DNA of 64,000 nucleotides from Novosphingobium lentum NBRC 107847 (GTDB lineage: Bacteria > Pseudomonadota > Alphaproteobacteria > Sphingomonadales > Sphingomonadaceae), in contig NZ_BCTW01000003.1 in NCBI RefSeq assembly GCF_001590965.1, positions 186,001 through 250,000 on the forward strand, given 5' to 3'. Of this stretch, positions 35,197 to 44,915 are shown piece after piece. A program made the position numbers and the translations under genes. How positions within the stretch are numbered: position 1 is the first letter of the stretch; each line of letters starts with the position of its first letter. The notes under the pieces were generated by a model. The model saw only the letters and a program-made list of their open reading frames with translations, was not told where the DNA came from and made no database searches.

Positions 35197-36342
35197 TCAC
35201 GCCGCGCGCGTTGCCCGGCGGTAGCCTTCGGGATCCTCAATCTTGATCTTTTCCATCTCGCGCTCAACGTGCAGCGAGTGCACATCTTCAGCCATGCGCT
35301 GGTTTGAAATGTCGATGTCGGGCGCCATCGGCCCTTCGGTGCGCACGCCCTTCATCGCGACTTTCATGAATTCGAGCGGGCGCTTCATCGAATCCGCCGC
35401 CGCCGTGCCTTCGAAGCCGCAGTGGACCATGCAGTTGGCGCACTTTTCGTACTTGCCGACGCCATAGTCGTTCCAGTCGGTGCCCTCCATCAGCTCGCTG
35501 AAAGTGGGGACATAGCCTTCGCCGATCAGGTAGCAGGGCTTTTGCCAGCCGAACACGGTGCGCAGTGGCATCGACCACGGCGTGCATTCATAGCTGCGGT
35601 TGCCGGCGAGGAAATCGAGGAACAGCGGCGAATTGGTGAACGTCCACGCTTTGCCGCCCTTGCCCTTGCGGAACACGTCGCGGAAGAACGTCTTGGTGCG
35701 TTCGCGCTGCAGGAAGTGCGTTTGGTCGGCCGCGCGTTCATAGGCGTAGCCGGGCGAAATCGTGATCTCGACCCCCAGCTTTTCCATGTCGTCAAAGAAC
35801 CCGGCAAGCCGGTCGGCATTGGCGCCGTCGAACACGGTGCAATTGACCTGCACGCGGAAACCCTTGGCCTTGGCCAGTTCGATCGCCTCGATCGCGACGT
35901 CGTAGGTGCCGTCCTGATCGACCGCATGGTCGTGCATCTGCCGGTCGCCATCGAGGTGGATCGACCAGGTGAAGAACGACGACGGCTGGTAGTCGTCGAT
36001 CTTCTTCTTCAGCAGCAGCGCGTTGGTGCACAGGATCACGAACTTCTTGCGATCGATATAGCCCTGCACGATCTGCGGCATGTCACGGTGCAGCAAGGGT
36101 TCGCCGCCCGCGATCGAGACGGCGGGCGCGCCGCATTCGTCGATCGCTTCCATGCATTGGTCATACGACAGCCGCCGGTTGAGGATGGCGTCGGGATAAT
36201 CGATCTTGCCGCAGCCCGGGCACGCCAGGTTGCAGCGCAACAGCGGCTCGAGCATCAGTACCAGCGGGTACTTGCCGCCCTTGATCTGCTGTTTCACTGC
36301 ATAGGCGCCGATGCGGGCGACCTGCTGGAGGGGAATCGACAT
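35197..36342 (-). CDS. hpnH: Adenosylhopane synthase HpnH (radical SAM)
   Basis: HpnH attaches the 5'-deoxyadenosyl group to diploptene, the first step in extending the hopanoid side chain. The 381-residue product has the cluster motif CNLACPGC at 37-44 (Cys37, 41, 44). It continues with SIAGGEPLLHRDMPQI and WSIHLDGDRQMHDH, and has C-terminal cysteines in YEKCANCMVHCGFEGTAA of a SPASM-like kind. It lies 9 bases downstream of ispH on the same strand and is convergent with hpnG. Confidence 0.95.
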   Translation of the reverse strand: MSIPLQQVARIGAYAVKQQIKGGKYPLVLMLEPLLRCNLACPGCGKIDYPDAILNRRLSYDQCMEAIDECGAPAVSIAGGEPLLHRDMPQIVQGYIDRKKFVILCTNALLLKKKIDDYQPSSFFTWSIHLDGDRQMHDHAVDQDGTYDVAIEAIELAKAKGFRVQVNCTVFDGANADRLAGFFDDMEKLGVEITISPGYAYERAADQTHFLQRERTKTFFRDVFRKGKGGKAWTFTNSPLFLDFLAGNRSYECTPWSMPLRTVFGWQKPCYLIGEGYVPTFSELMEGTDWNDYGVGKYEKCANCMVHCGFEGTAAADSMKRPLEFMKVAMKGVRTEGPMAPDIDISNQRMAEDVHSLHVEREMEKIKIEDPEGYRRATRAA

Positions 36343-36351
36343 GAACTTCTC

Positions 36352-37332
36352 CTATCGCGCCGCAGCAAGGGGTGCGGGGCGGGTCCGCAATGACGCGGGC
36401 AGGCTGAACGAGACGTTTTCGGCGATCCCGTCAAGTTGGGAAACGCGGATCGTGTGCGTTTGCGCCAGACGTGTGACAACCGAATCGACCAGGACATCGG
36501 GCGCAGAGGCCCCGGCCGTGATCCCGACGCGGCGTACGCCGGCGAACCACGCGGGGTCGATCTCGCTGCCGTCGTTGACCAGATAGCTGGGCACGCCGCA
36601 TTCGTCGCCGATCTCGCGCAGTCGGCTGGAATTCGAGCTGTTGCTGGCTCCCACGACGATCAGCACGTCGCTTTGCCGCGCGAGGTCGCGCACCGCAGCC
36701 TGGCGGTTCTGCGTGGCATAGCAGATGTCGGACACATCGGGCCCGACCACGTCGGCAAACCGCCGGTGCAGCGCGGCGATGACCTCGCGCGTGTCATCGA
36801 CGCTGAGTGTGGTCTGCGTGACATAGGCAATCGGCGTCGCCCGATCGATCGGCAGCGAATCGACCCCGGAGGCGGTCGACACCAGGAGTACCGGCGCGTC
36901 GATCTGGCCCATCGTGCCGACCACTTCGGCATGGCCTTCATGCCCGATCAGCACGATGATCCGGCCATCGCGGGCATAGCGGCGGCCGTGATTGTGCACT
37001 TTGGTCACCAGCGGGCAGGTCGCGTCGATCACCGGCAGACCGCGTGCTTCGGCCTCATCCTCAACGGTGCGCGGCACCCCGTGGGCGCTGAACACGGTCA
37101 TGGCGCCCGCCGGAATTTCATCCAGCTCGTCGACGAAGATCGCGCCCATCTGGCGCAGGCGCGCAACGACGTGGGGATTGTGGACGATCTCGTGGCGGAC
37201 ATAGACCGGGGCGCCGTAACGCTCGATTGCGCGCTCGACGATTTCGATTGCACGGATTACGCCAGCGCAAAATCCGCGCGGCGAGGCCAGCACGACATTG
37301 AGGAGCGGCTTTTCAGCATTGAATTCGATCAA
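36352..37332 (-). CDS. ispH: 4-hydroxy-3-methylbut-2-enyl diphosphate reductase
   Basis: IspH makes IPP and DMAPP, the last step of the MEP pathway. The 326-residue product carries the three cysteines that bind the 4Fe-4S cluster: GFCAG (Cys22), [11 protein letters not shown] and [25 protein letters not shown] and the late GASAPD are also present. The start is a TTG at 37332; no ATG or GTG fits better. The change from the usual GVDRAI to GVIRAI after the first cysteine is unusual. Its location next to hpnH couples precursor supply to hopanoids. Confidence 0.92.
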   Translation of the reverse strand: MIEFNAEKPLLNVVLASPRGFCAGVIRAIEIVERAIERYGAPVYVRHEIVHNPHVVARLRQMGAIFVDELDEIPAGAMTVFSAHGVPRTVEDEAEARGLPVIDATCPLVTKVHNHGRRYARDGRIIVLIGHEGHAEVVGTMGQIDAPVLLVSTASGVDSLPIDRATPIAYVTQTTLSVDDTREVIAALHRRFADVVGPDVSDICYATQNRQAAVRDLARQSDVLIVVGASNSSNSSRLREIGDECGVPSYLVNDGSEIDPAWFAGVRRVGITAGASAPDVLVDSVVTRLAQTHTIRVSQLDGIAENVSFSLPASLRTRPAPLAAAR

Positions 37333-37463
37333 ACCCTAATCACCCTCCGCGTCGCCGGAACATCGCACCGGACTGGAAGACCCCATTTCACAGGCCGACT
37401 TAGACTGCAAGTGACACACTCGAAAGAGCGATATCGCGGCAGGCGCGTTCAGGTAGGTTAAAC

Positions 37464-37489
37464 TTTGGCCATCTTATCAGGCGGCCAAA
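37464..37489. promoter_or_regulatory. Inverted repeat upstream of hpnM
   Basis: TTTGGCC (37464-37470) and GGCCAAA (37483-37489) form a 7-bp inverted repeat around 12 bases, 19 bases before the hpnM start. It could be an operator or a short leader hairpin. Confidence 0.3.
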
Positions 37490-37508
37490 CGCATTCGAAA
37501 GGATTACG

Positions 37509-38105
37509 ATGTTCAAGGCTTTTCCTGTCGCTGCCGCCTTTGCGATTGCCGGAACGGCAATCGCGGCGCAGGCGACCGATCCCGCGATCGCGACCGTGCA
37601 GTCGCTCGACGACGGGCTGCTGTCGATCATGCGCGCGGGCAAAGCCGCGGGCGTGGCGGGGCGGGCCCGCGCCATCGGTCCGGTGATCGATCGCACGTTC
37701 GATATCGCGGCGATGACCCGGCTGTCGGTCGGTCCGAGCTGGACCACGATGAACCCGCGCGACCAGGCGGCGCTGGTGGCGGCGTTCCGCACCATGACCG
37801 TGTCGCAATACGCCCGCAATTTCGACGGCTATTCGGGTGAACGGTTCGCCGTGTCGCCGCAGGTCGAAACGCGCGGCGGCGACAAGCTGGTGCGTACCTC
37901 GCTCGCCTCACCCGGCGATGCTCCGGTCGCGATCAGCTATCGCCTGCGCATGAGCGGCGGCCAGTGGAAGGTCATCGACGTGTTCTACAAGAACGCGATC
38001 AGCCAGTTGGCCACGCGCCGCGCCGATTTCGCGCGGGTGCTGGCCACCGGCGGCGCCTCGGCGCTCATCGGCCACCTCAACCAGATGGCGAACCGGCCGA
38101 ACTGA
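37509..38105 (+). CDS. hpnM: Hopanoid-associated MlaC/Ttg2-family periplasmic protein HpnM
   Basis: The 198-residue product has a signal peptide (MFKAFPVAAAFAIAGTAIAA) and the MlaC/Ttg2D fold: IDRTFDIAAMTRLSVGPSWTTMNPRDQAALVAAFRTMTVSQYA, then ISYRLRMSGGQWKVIDVFYKNAI. MlaC proteins carry phospholipids between membranes; HpnM in hopanoid clusters is thought to do the same for hopanoids. AAAGGA is spaced 5 bases before the ATG. No hpnN RND-type transporter follows; the next gene is convergent. Confidence 0.9.
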   Translation: MFKAFPVAAAFAIAGTAIAAQATDPAIATVQSLDDGLLSIMRAGKAAGVAGRARAIGPVIDRTFDIAAMTRLSVGPSWTTMNPRDQAALVAAFRTMTVSQYARNFDGYSGERFAVSPQVETRGGDKLVRTSLASPGDAPVAISYRLRMSGGQWKVIDVFYKNAISQLATRRADFARVLATGGASALIGHLNQMANRPN

Positions 38106-38128
38106 AATGGACTTGTGAAAAGCGCGTT

Positions 38129-38155
38129 CGGGCCGGGCCTTAGCGGACCGGCCCG
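38129..38155. terminator. GC-rich hairpin between convergent hpnM and DUF2141 gene
   Basis: CGGGCCGG (38129-38136) and CCGGCCCG (38148-38155) form a perfect 8-bp stem with an 11-base loop between two converging stop codons. There is no T-tract, so the termination function is inferred from position. Confidence 0.55.
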
Positions 38156-38165
38156 GGCTCCCGCG

Positions 38166-38603
38166 TCATTTGGCGCGGGTCGGCGGCCCTTTGGCGCCCA
38201 TGAAATAGCGCAGGCCGAAACGCACCGCCATCGGCCGTGCATCGTGGCTGAACACCGCGTCGGCCCACTTCGGCGGACCGAACGAGATCCTTGCGTCGCG
38301 CGAGAAGCCGACGCCTTCCTTGGGGATCCCGAACAGCGCGCGATCGACCTCGCCATTGCTGTTCTCGTCATGGAACGCCTGGATCGCGTACTGCCCCGGC
38401 GGGACGCCGTTGATGACGACCGTGGTCGTTCCGGCGCGCGCCGGCACGTCGGCATGGAACGGGCAATTGTCTTCCAGGAATTGCGGTTGCGGGCAAACAT
38501 CGACACGCACGCGTCCTTTGGCGTTGCGGACGTTGGCGACATCGACCGTGATCGAGCCTGACGTCGCTTGCGCGGCCAGGGCGAGAGCCAGAAACATGCT
38601 CAT
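38166..38603 (-). CDS. DUF2141-domain exported protein
   Basis: The 145-residue product has a signal peptide (MSMFLALALAAQATSG). It continues with the DUF2141 pattern: ITVDVANVRNAKGRVRVDVC, PPGQYAIQAFHDENSNGEVDRALFGIPKEGVGFSRDA. The family is a small beta-sandwich exported protein of unknown function, common in sphingomonads. GGAAGG lies 6 bases before the ATG at 38603. The gene is convergent with hpnM and divergent from the sulfate transporter. Confidence 0.85.
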   Translation of the reverse strand: MSMFLALALAAQATSGSITVDVANVRNAKGRVRVDVCPQPQFLEDNCPFHADVPARAGTTTVVINGVPPGQYAIQAFHDENSNGEVDRALFGIPKEGVGFSRDARISFGPPKWADAVFSHDARPMAVRFGLRYFMGAKGPPTRAK

Positions 38604-38792
38604 GTTGTGCCTTCCAAGATGCCAAACTCCACTCTTGCCCATGGGACGCTTGCGCCGCCCGATCGACTATCCACGTTGCACGCCTCGCTGTCACCCGGCC
38701 ACTTACGCGATGCTGAACAGGTCGCCGGCCCAAGCGATCCGGATGGCGCGATCGGCTTGGCTCGATTAACGCTCGGATGACCGACAGCCAAT

Positions 38793-38915
38793 TGTCTATT
38801 AATTAAATTGAGTTTAGGCTTGATGTATCGGCAGTGGGCTCGGGGCATTCGGGCAGGAAGCCAGACTTTAGGGCCTGACACTCGAAGTTTAATGTCTATC
38901 AAATCGATTGAATAT
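38793..38915. promoter_or_regulatory. Pair of AT-rich direct repeats upstream of the sulfate transporter
   Basis: The 344-base gap 38604-38947 holds no gene. It contains two similar 23-base elements, 38793-38815 and 38893-38915, exactly 100 bases apart. Both start TGTCTAT, then AA, and end ATTGA, matching at about 17 of 23 positions. They are much more AT-rich than the surroundings. The second adjoins ATATATAG, a possible -10 region. They may bind a CysB-like activator of sulfur assimilation; this is inferred. Confidence 0.45.
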
Positions 38916-38947
38916 ATAGCGCCTGCAACAGAGGGAGACCACCGACC

Positions 38948-39982
38948 ATGAAGCGCCGCCTGTTCCTTGCCACGTCGCTCTCCGCCTCGATCGTCATGGT
39001 CGCATCCCTGTCCGCCTGTTCGGGTGCCAAGAGCGGCGCCGATGGCAAATCGGTCGAGCTGACCAACGTCTCCTACGATCCCACGCGCGAGTTGTACCAA
39101 ACGATCAACCCCGGATTCGCCGCCGCCTGGAAGCAGAAGACCGGGCAGACCGTCACCTTCCGCATGAGCCACGGCGGATCGGGCAAGCAGAGTCGCGCGA
39201 TCATCGACGGGCTCGACGCGGACGTCGCCACGCTGGCGCTGGCCTATGACATCGACGCGATCGCCAGCAAGGGCAAGCTGCTGCCTGCCGACTGGCAGAA
39301 GGCGCTGCCCGACAACAGCGCGCCTTATACCTCGACGATCGTGTTCCTGGTCCGCAAGGGCAATCCCAAGGGCATCCACGATTGGGGCGATCTGGTGAAG
39401 CCGGGCGTGAGCGTCATCACTCCCAATCCCAAGACCAGCGGCGGCGCCCGCTGGAACTTCCTCGCGGCCTGGGCCTATGGCCGCAAGGCGGGCGGAACCG
39501 ATGCTGCGGCGCAGGCGTTCGTCAGCAAGGTTTACGGCAACGTGCCGGTGCTCGACAGCGGTGCGCGCGGATCGACCACCACGTTCGTCGAACGCGGCAT
39601 CGGCGATGTGCTGCTGGCCTGGGAAAACGAGGCCTTCCTTGCCGAAAAGGAACTGGGCAAGGACAAGGTGGAAATGGTGGTGCCCAGCATCTCGATCCGC
39701 GCCGAGCCGCCGGTGGCGGTGATTACCGAGAACGCCAAGCGCCACGGGACGACCGAAGTCGCCGACGCCTATCTCCACTACCTCTACACGCCCGAGGCCC
39801 AGACCGCGATTGCGCAGAACTTCTACCGGCCGACCGACCCCAAGGTGGCAGAGCAGTTCAAATCGAAATTCCCGGCAATCGAGATGGCAACGATCGACAA
39901 GGATTTCGGCGGCTGGGCGAGCGCGCAGAAGACCTATTTCGGCGATGGCGGCGTGTTCGACAAGATCTATACCAAGAAGTAA
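38948..39982 (+). CDS. Sulfate/thiosulfate-binding protein of an ABC importer
   Basis: The 344-residue product has a signal peptide ending in LSACSG, so it may be a lipoprotein (Cys24). It then follows the Sbp/CysP pattern: [58 protein letters not shown] and [21 protein letters not shown]. It binds sulfate in the periplasm and delivers it to the CysT-CysW permease. It is the first gene of the four-gene transport operon, 45 bases before cysT, with GAGGGAGACCACC as ribosome site. Confidence 0.94.
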   Translation: MKRRLFLATSLSASIVMVASLSACSGAKSGADGKSVELTNVSYDPTRELYQTINPGFAAAWKQKTGQTVTFRMSHGGSGKQSRAIIDGLDADVATLALAYDIDAIASKGKLLPADWQKALPDNSAPYTSTIVFLVRKGNPKGIHDWGDLVKPGVSVITPNPKTSGGARWNFLAAWAYGRKAGGTDAAAQAFVSKVYGNVPVLDSGARGSTTTFVERGIGDVLLAWENEAFLAEKELGKDKVEMVVPSISIRAEPPVAVITENAKRHGTTEVADAYLHYLYTPEAQTAIAQNFYRPTDPKVAEQFKSKFPAIEMATIDKDFGGWASAQKTYFGDGGVFDKIYTKK

Positions 39983-40027
39983 CCCTGCGCCTTCCACCTC
40001 CTATCTCGATCGAGCAGACAGCTGCAG

Positions 40028-40879
40028 ATGACCACGACCATTGCCTTAAAGCGCGGTTGGCGCCGCCCTGCGGTGTTGCCCGGTTTTCCAGCAGCCTTCG
40101 GCCTGACTATCGGCTGGCTGACGTTGATCGTGTTGATTCCGGTATCGACCATATTCCTGAAGTCTGCGGGAATGGGCTGGCATGAATTTCTGGCTGTCGG
40201 TTTTTCGCCGCGCGCACTGGCGGCTTATCGGCTCAGCTTCGGAACGGCGGCGGCAGCAGGGCTGGTCAACGCATTCTTCGGCCTGATCGTCGCCTGGGTG
40301 CTGGTGCGCTATCCGTTTCCGGGCAAGCAGGTGGTCAGTGCGCTGGTCGACCTGCCGTTTGCGCTGCCCACGGCAGTCGCAGGCATCGCTCTGACCGCGC
40401 TTTATGCGCCCAACGGCTGGATCGGCCAGTTCTTGGCGCCATTGGGGATCAAGGTGGCGTTTACGCCGATTGGCATTGTGATCGCGCTGGTGTTCATCGG
40501 TTTGCCGTTCGTGGTGCGGTCAGTGGAACCGGTGCTGGCCGATCTGGGCAACGATGTGGAGGAAGCCGCCGCGACGCTGGGGGCCAATCGTCCGCAGATC
40601 ATGGCACGCGTGATCCTGCCGGCGATCGGGCCGGCGCTGCTGACCGGTTTCGCCATGGCCTTCGCCCGGGGCGTGGGTGAGTACGGATCGGTCATCTTCA
40701 TTGCCGGCAACATGCCCGGTCGCACCGAAATCGCACCGCTGCTGATCGTGACCCAGCTCGAACAATACGAAGTGGCGGCGGCAACGGCGATCGCGACCAT
40801 CATGATGCTGGCATCGTTCGCGATCCTGCTGCTGATCAACCTGATCCAGGCGTGGACCCGGGTAAGGGGCGCAGAATGA
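40028..40879 (+). CDS. cysT: Sulfate ABC transporter permease CysT (CysU)
   Basis: The 283-residue inner-membrane permease has six hydrophobic segments and the sulfate-permease pattern: [48 protein letters not shown] and [51 protein letters not shown] (EAA loop for contact with CysA). The stop overlaps cysW as ATGA. Confidence 0.94.
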   Translation: MTTTIALKRGWRRPAVLPGFPAAFGLTIGWLTLIVLIPVSTIFLKSAGMGWHEFLAVGFSPRALAAYRLSFGTAAAAGLVNAFFGLIVAWVLVRYPFPGKQVVSALVDLPFALPTAVAGIALTALYAPNGWIGQFLAPLGIKVAFTPIGIVIALVFIGLPFVVRSVEPVLADLGNDVEEAAATLGANRPQIMARVILPAIGPALLTGFAMAFARGVGEYGSVIFIAGNMPGRTEIAPLLIVTQLEQYEVAAATAIATIMMLASFAILLLINLIQAWTRVRGAE

Positions 40880-41733
40880 GCCGGCTCACCCCCACCAGCG
40901 AGCGGGCGATCGTACGCCGCAGCCTGATCGCCATCGCGCTCGGGTTCCTTGCGCTGTTCCTGCTGCTGCCGCTGGTCGCAGTGTTTTCCGAGGCGCTGAA
41001 GCAGGGCATCGGCGCCTATCTCGAAGCGGTGTCGACCTCCGATGCCTGGTCCGCGATCCGGCTCACCCTGCTGATCGCAGCGATCAGCGTGCCGCTCAAC
41101 GTGGTGTTCGGCCTGGCCGCATCGTGGGCGATCACCAAGTTCAGCTTTCCGGGCAAGAGCCTGCTGATCACGCTGATCGACCTGCCGTTTTCGGTGTCGC
41201 CGGTCGTCTCGGGCCTGATCTTCGTACTGCTGTTCGGGGCGCAAGGCTTGCTCGGGCCGTGGCTGCAGGCGCACGACCTCAAAATCATCTTCGCCGTGCC
41301 CGGCATCGTGCTGGCCACGGTGTTCATCACGTTCCCGTTCGTGGCGCGCGAACTGATCCCGCTGATGACCGAACAGGGCAAGGATGACGAGGAAGCGGCG
41401 ATCTCGCTGGGCGCCAACGGCTGGCAGACGTTCTGGCACGTCACGCTGCCCAACATCCGCTGGGGCCTGCTGTACGGCGTGCTGCTGTGCAACGCCCGCG
41501 CGATGGGCGAATTCGGCGCGGTTTCGGTCGTGTCGGGTCACATTCGCGGGCTGACCAACACGATGCCGCTGCATGTCGAGATTCTCTACAACGAGTACGA
41601 TTTTGTGGGCGCCTTCGCGGTGGCGTCGCTGCTGGCGCTGCTCGCGCTGGTCACGCTCGTGCTCAAGACCCTGCTGGAATGGCGGTTCGACCTCCATCAG
41701 GGATCACAGTCGCTCAGGGGGGCCGGACATTGA
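40876..41733 (+). CDS. cysW: Sulfate ABC transporter permease CysW
   Basis: The 285-residue permease carries [25 protein letters not shown] and [15 protein letters not shown]. The EAA loop [55 protein letters not shown] is characteristic of CysW. It overlaps cysT by ATGA and its stop overlaps the TTG start of cysA, so all three are co-translated. Confidence 0.94.
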   Translation: MSRLTPTSERAIVRRSLIAIALGFLALFLLLPLVAVFSEALKQGIGAYLEAVSTSDAWSAIRLTLLIAAISVPLNVVFGLAASWAITKFSFPGKSLLITLIDLPFSVSPVVSGLIFVLLFGAQGLLGPWLQAHDLKIIFAVPGIVLATVFITFPFVARELIPLMTEQGKDDEEAAISLGANGWQTFWHVTLPNIRWGLLYGVLLCNARAMGEFGAVSVVSGHIRGLTNTMPLHVEILYNEYDFVGAFAVASLLALLALVTLVLKTLLEWRFDLHQGSQSLRGAGH

Positions 41734-42695
41734 TCGAGGTCAGGAACATCACCAAGCGCTTCGGCGACTTTGCTGCGCTCCACGGGGTGGACCTGCATAT
41801 CAGGCCAGGCGAATTCATCGCGCTGCTGGGCCCGTCGGGTTCGGGCAAGACCACGCTGCTGCGGATCATTGCCGGGCTTGAGTTCCAGGACGGCGGGCAG
41901 GTGCTGTTCAGCGGCGAAGACGTTTCCAACCGCAAGGTCGGCGATCGCGGCGTGGGCTTCGTGTTCCAGCAATACGCGCTGTTCCGGCATATGACGGTGG
42001 CGCAGAATGTCGCCTTCGGCCTCACCGTCAAGAAGCGGCGCGAGCGTCCCAAACGCGCCGAGATCAAGGCGCGCGCCGAGGAACTGCTCGGCCTGGTCCA
42101 GCTCAACGGGTTGGGCAGCCGCTATCCCGGGCAGCTTTCGGGCGGACAACGCCAGCGCGTCGCGCTGGCCCGCGCGCTGGCGATCGGGCCCAAGGTGCTG
42201 CTGCTCGACGAACCGTTCGGCGCGCTCGATGCCAAAGTGCGCAAGGACTTGCGCCGCTGGCTGCGCGAACTGCACGAACAGATGGGGCTGACCACGATCT
42301 TCGTGACGCACGATCAGGAAGAAGCGCTGGAACTGGCCGATCGCGTGGTGGTGATGGATCACGGCGTGATCGAGCAGGTCGGCACGCCCGAGCAAGTCTA
42401 CATGGAGCCGGCCAGCGCGTTCGTCTCGCAGTTCGTGGGCGAGACCAATCTGTTTCCCTCGCCCGAAGGCTCGCTCCACGTCCGCCCGCACGATGTCGAG
42501 ATCGTCGCCAACGGCGGCGAGGCGGTGGTGGTCGGCAACGTCTTCCGCAAGGGCAGCGCATGGCGGATCGAGGGCAAGGTGACGGGCACCGACCGCGTGG
42601 TGGAAATCGATCTCGATGCCAAGGCCACCGCGCCGGCGGTGGGCGACACGATCCAGATCAGTCCCGGCCGGTCGAAGCTGTTCGCGGGCGGTTGA
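41730..42695 (+). CDS. cysA: Sulfate ABC transporter ATPase CysA
   Basis: The 321-residue ATPase has Walker [10 protein letters not shown] at 34-42, signature [15 protein letters not shown], Walker [12 protein letters not shown], and the switch histidine in [15 protein letters not shown] shortened C-terminal TOBE-like regulatory part follows. The start is a TTG at 41730 that overlaps the cysW TGA as TTGA; a run of G residues upstream provides the ribosome site. It powers the CysTW permease. Confidence 0.94.
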   Translation: MIEVRNITKRFGDFAALHGVDLHIRPGEFIALLGPSGSGKTTLLRIIAGLEFQDGGQVLFSGEDVSNRKVGDRGVGFVFQQYALFRHMTVAQNVAFGLTVKKRRERPKRAEIKARAEELLGLVQLNGLGSRYPGQLSGGQRQRVALARALAIGPKVLLLDEPFGALDAKVRKDLRRWLRELHEQMGLTTIFVTHDQEEALELADRVVVMDHGVIEQVGTPEQVYMEPASAFVSQFVGETNLFPSPEGSLHVRPHDVEIVANGGEAVVVGNVFRKGSAWRIEGKVTGTDRVVEIDLDAKATAPAVGDTIQISPGRSKLFAGG

Positions 42696-42714
42696 ACGCG
42701 CGCGGCGCTCGCGT

Positions 42715-43608
42715 TCAGTCCGGGCCCGCCAGCGCCTCGCTGCGGATCGTATCACACAAACCGCGCAGCAGCACGCTTCCGGCCAGCCGCCCGGCGGCGT
42801 TGGGCTCGATCCGCAGGCCCACGGTGCGCTGTACCGCAAACCCGCTCAGCGCGGGCATGGCGATGCACTGTTGCAGGTAGCAGCGCGGCATCACCGTGAT
42901 GCCCAGGCCCGCGCGGACATAGGCCAGCGCGCGCTCATCGCTGGTGGTGCGCGCGGCGAAGAACGGGCGCACGCCCTGGCCGGTGAAGAACCGGCTCACC
43001 TCGGACAACGCCTCGCAGTGGCGGCGCACGATCATGGTTTCTCCCGCGACGTCTGCGGCAGAGACTTCGGCCCGGCCGGCCAGCGGATGGCTCGCCGCCA
43101 TCGCCATGCCATAGCCTTCGCCGAACAGCGGCTCGAAGCCTTCGCCGGGTCCGCTGAGCGCGTCGATCTGCGGGCCGATCAGCGCGTCGATCCGCCCGCG
43201 TTCCAGCAACGGTGCCAGCTCCCGCGCGGTGCCTTCGACCAGTTCGAGGCGTTCGGACGGCAGCGCGGAGGCCGCCGCCGCCACCGCGCGCTCGATCCAC
43301 GCGGTCGGCAGCGTGGCGGCGATACCGATGCGGATGAGCTTGGACGGGCCATCGTCGCGCGCTTCGCGCTCGGCTTCGGCGAAGTTCAGCTCGATCCGCC
43401 GCGCGTGCACCGCAAAGCGCGTGCCCGCGCCGGTCAGTTCGACGCGGCGGTTGGTGCGGTTGAACAGCGGTCGTTCGACCAGCTTTTCGAGCTTGGCGAT
43501 GCCCACCGACAGCGTCGGCTGCGCAACCCGGCACTTGGCCGCCGCGCGCGAAAAGTTGCCCTCGTCGACGACGGCGAGGAAATAGCGGATCAGGTAGCGA
43601 TCGATCAT
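42715..43608 (-). CDS. LysR-family transcriptional regulator, divergent from the leucine operon
   Basis: The 297-residue product has a LysR helix-turn-helix (FLAVVDEGNFSRAAAKCRVAQPTLSVGIAKLEKLVERPLFNR) at about 9-55 and a two-lobe effector domain. It is convergent with cysA (19 bases apart) and divergent from the isovaleryl-CoA dehydrogenase gene, with inverted repeats in the gap, so the leucine operon is the more likely target. This is notable because this pathway is usually controlled by the MerR-type LiuR in other bacteria. Confidence 0.9.
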   Translation of the reverse strand: MIDRYLIRYFLAVVDEGNFSRAAAKCRVAQPTLSVGIAKLEKLVERPLFNRTNRRVELTGAGTRFAVHARRIELNFAEAEREARDDGPSKLIRIGIAATLPTAWIERAVAAAASALPSERLELVEGTARELAPLLERGRIDALIGPQIDALSGPGEGFEPLFGEGYGMAMAASHPLAGRAEVSAADVAGETMIVRRHCEALSEVSRFFTGQGVRPFFAARTTSDERALAYVRAGLGITVMPRCYLQQCIAMPALSGFAVQRTVGLRIEPNAAGRLAGSVLLRGLCDTIRSEALAGPD

Positions 43609-43617
43609 ACGTCCGAT

Positions 43618-43664
43618 CTATCCTGTGATAGTGCAGGTCTGCAATAATAGATGATACCTATCAT
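43618..43664. promoter_or_regulatory. Two inverted repeats between LysR gene and leucine operon
   Basis: CTATC-N4-GATAG (43618-43631) and ATGATA-CC-TATCAT (43651-43664) share the ATC/GAT half-site. The first centre lies 17 bases from the LysR start and the second about 94 bases before the dehydrogenase start. They are likely sites for the divergent LysR regulator. Confidence 0.5.
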
Positions 43665-43751
43665 ATCATTTGTGTAACCTTGAATTGCCGCGAGCTAGCT
43701 CAAGCGTATATCCTGCAACAAAGCCTCGATACGCTGGGACCGGGATACGAC

Positions 43752-44915
43752 ATGAAAGCCACCCCCGACTTCGACTTCGCGCTGGGCGAAAGCGCCGCGA
43801 TGATCCGCGAGGCCGCCGCACGCTTTGCCGATGATCGCATCGCGCCGCTGGCCGCGCGCATCGATGCCGAAGACTGGTTCCCGCGCGAGTTGTGGCCCGC
43901 TATGGGCGAACTGGGATTACACGGCATAACCGTTGAGGAACAGTGGGGCGGCCTTGGGCTCGGCTACCTAGAGCACACCATTGCGGTCGAGGAAGTGAGC
44001 CGGGCCAGCGCCTCTATCGGGCTGAGCTATGGCGCGCATTCCAACTTGTGCGTCAACCAGATCCGCCGCTGGGGCACGGACGATCAGAAGGCGAAATACC
44101 TGCCCAAGCTGATCAGCGGCGAACACGTCGGCAGCCTGGCGATGTCCGAGGCGGGCGCCGGGTCCGATGTCGTGTCGATGAAGCTCAAGGCCGATGCCGT
44201 ATCCGGCGGATTCCGCCTCAACGGCACCAAGTTCTGGATCACCAACGCGACGTATGCCGATACGCTGGTGGTCTATGCCAAGACCGCGCCCGAGGCGGGT
44301 AGCCGGGGGATCACCGCGTTCCTGATCGAGAAAGACTTCGCCGGGTTCTCGATCGGCCAGAAGATCGACAAGATGGGCATGCGCGGATCGCCCACTGCAG
44401 AGCTGGTGTTCGACGACTGTTTCGTGCCCGAAGACAACGTGATGGGGCCGCTGCACGGCGGCGTCGGCGTGCTGATGAGCGGGCTCGATTACGAACGCGT
44501 GGTGCTGTCGGGCATCCAGCTGGGCATCATGCAGGCGTGCCTCGATACGGTCATCCCGTTTGTGCGCGAGCGCAGGCAGTTCGGCAAAGCCATCGGCGCG
44601 TTCCAGTTGATGCAGGCCAAGGTCGCCGACATGTACGTCGCGCTGCAATCGGCGCGCGCCTATGTCTATGCCGTAGCGCGCGCGTGCGATGCCGGGCAGA
44701 CCACGCGGTTCGACGCCGCCGGCGCGATCCTGCTGGCGAGCGAGAACGCGTTTCGTGCGGCGGGCGAGGCGGTGCAGGCGCTGGGCGGGGCGGGGTACAC
44801 CAAGGACTGGCCGGTCGAACGTTTCCTGCGCGATGCCAAGCTGCTCGACATCGGCGCGGGTACCAACGAGATCAGGCGCATGCTGATCGGGCGTGAATTG
44901 ATCGGCGCGGCATGA
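43752..44915 (+). CDS. ivd: Isovaleryl-CoA dehydrogenase
   Basis: The enzyme oxidises isovaleryl-CoA to 3-methylcrotonyl-CoA in leucine breakdown. The 387-residue flavoprotein has [17 protein letters not shown], typical of isovaleryl-CoA dehydrogenases. It also has [33 protein letters not shown] and a catalytic glutamate in [11 protein letters not shown] (Glu248). The late [32 protein letters not shown] is also present. The ATG at 43752 is chosen over an upstream TTG. It heads the leucine operon and overlaps mccB as ATGA. Confidence 0.94.
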   Translation: MKATPDFDFALGESAAMIREAAARFADDRIAPLAARIDAEDWFPRELWPAMGELGLHGITVEEQWGGLGLGYLEHTIAVEEVSRASASIGLSYGAHSNLCVNQIRRWGTDDQKAKYLPKLISGEHVGSLAMSEAGAGSDVVSMKLKADAVSGGFRLNGTKFWITNATYADTLVVYAKTAPEAGSRGITAFLIEKDFAGFSIGQKIDKMGMRGSPTAELVFDDCFVPEDNVMGPLHGGVGVLMSGLDYERVVLSGIQLGIMQACLDTVIPFVRERRQFGKAIGAFQLMQAKVADMYVALQSARAYVYAVARACDAGQTTRFDAAGAILLASENAFRAAGEAVQALGGAGYTKDWPVERFLRDAKLLDIGAGTNEIRRMLIGRELIGAA

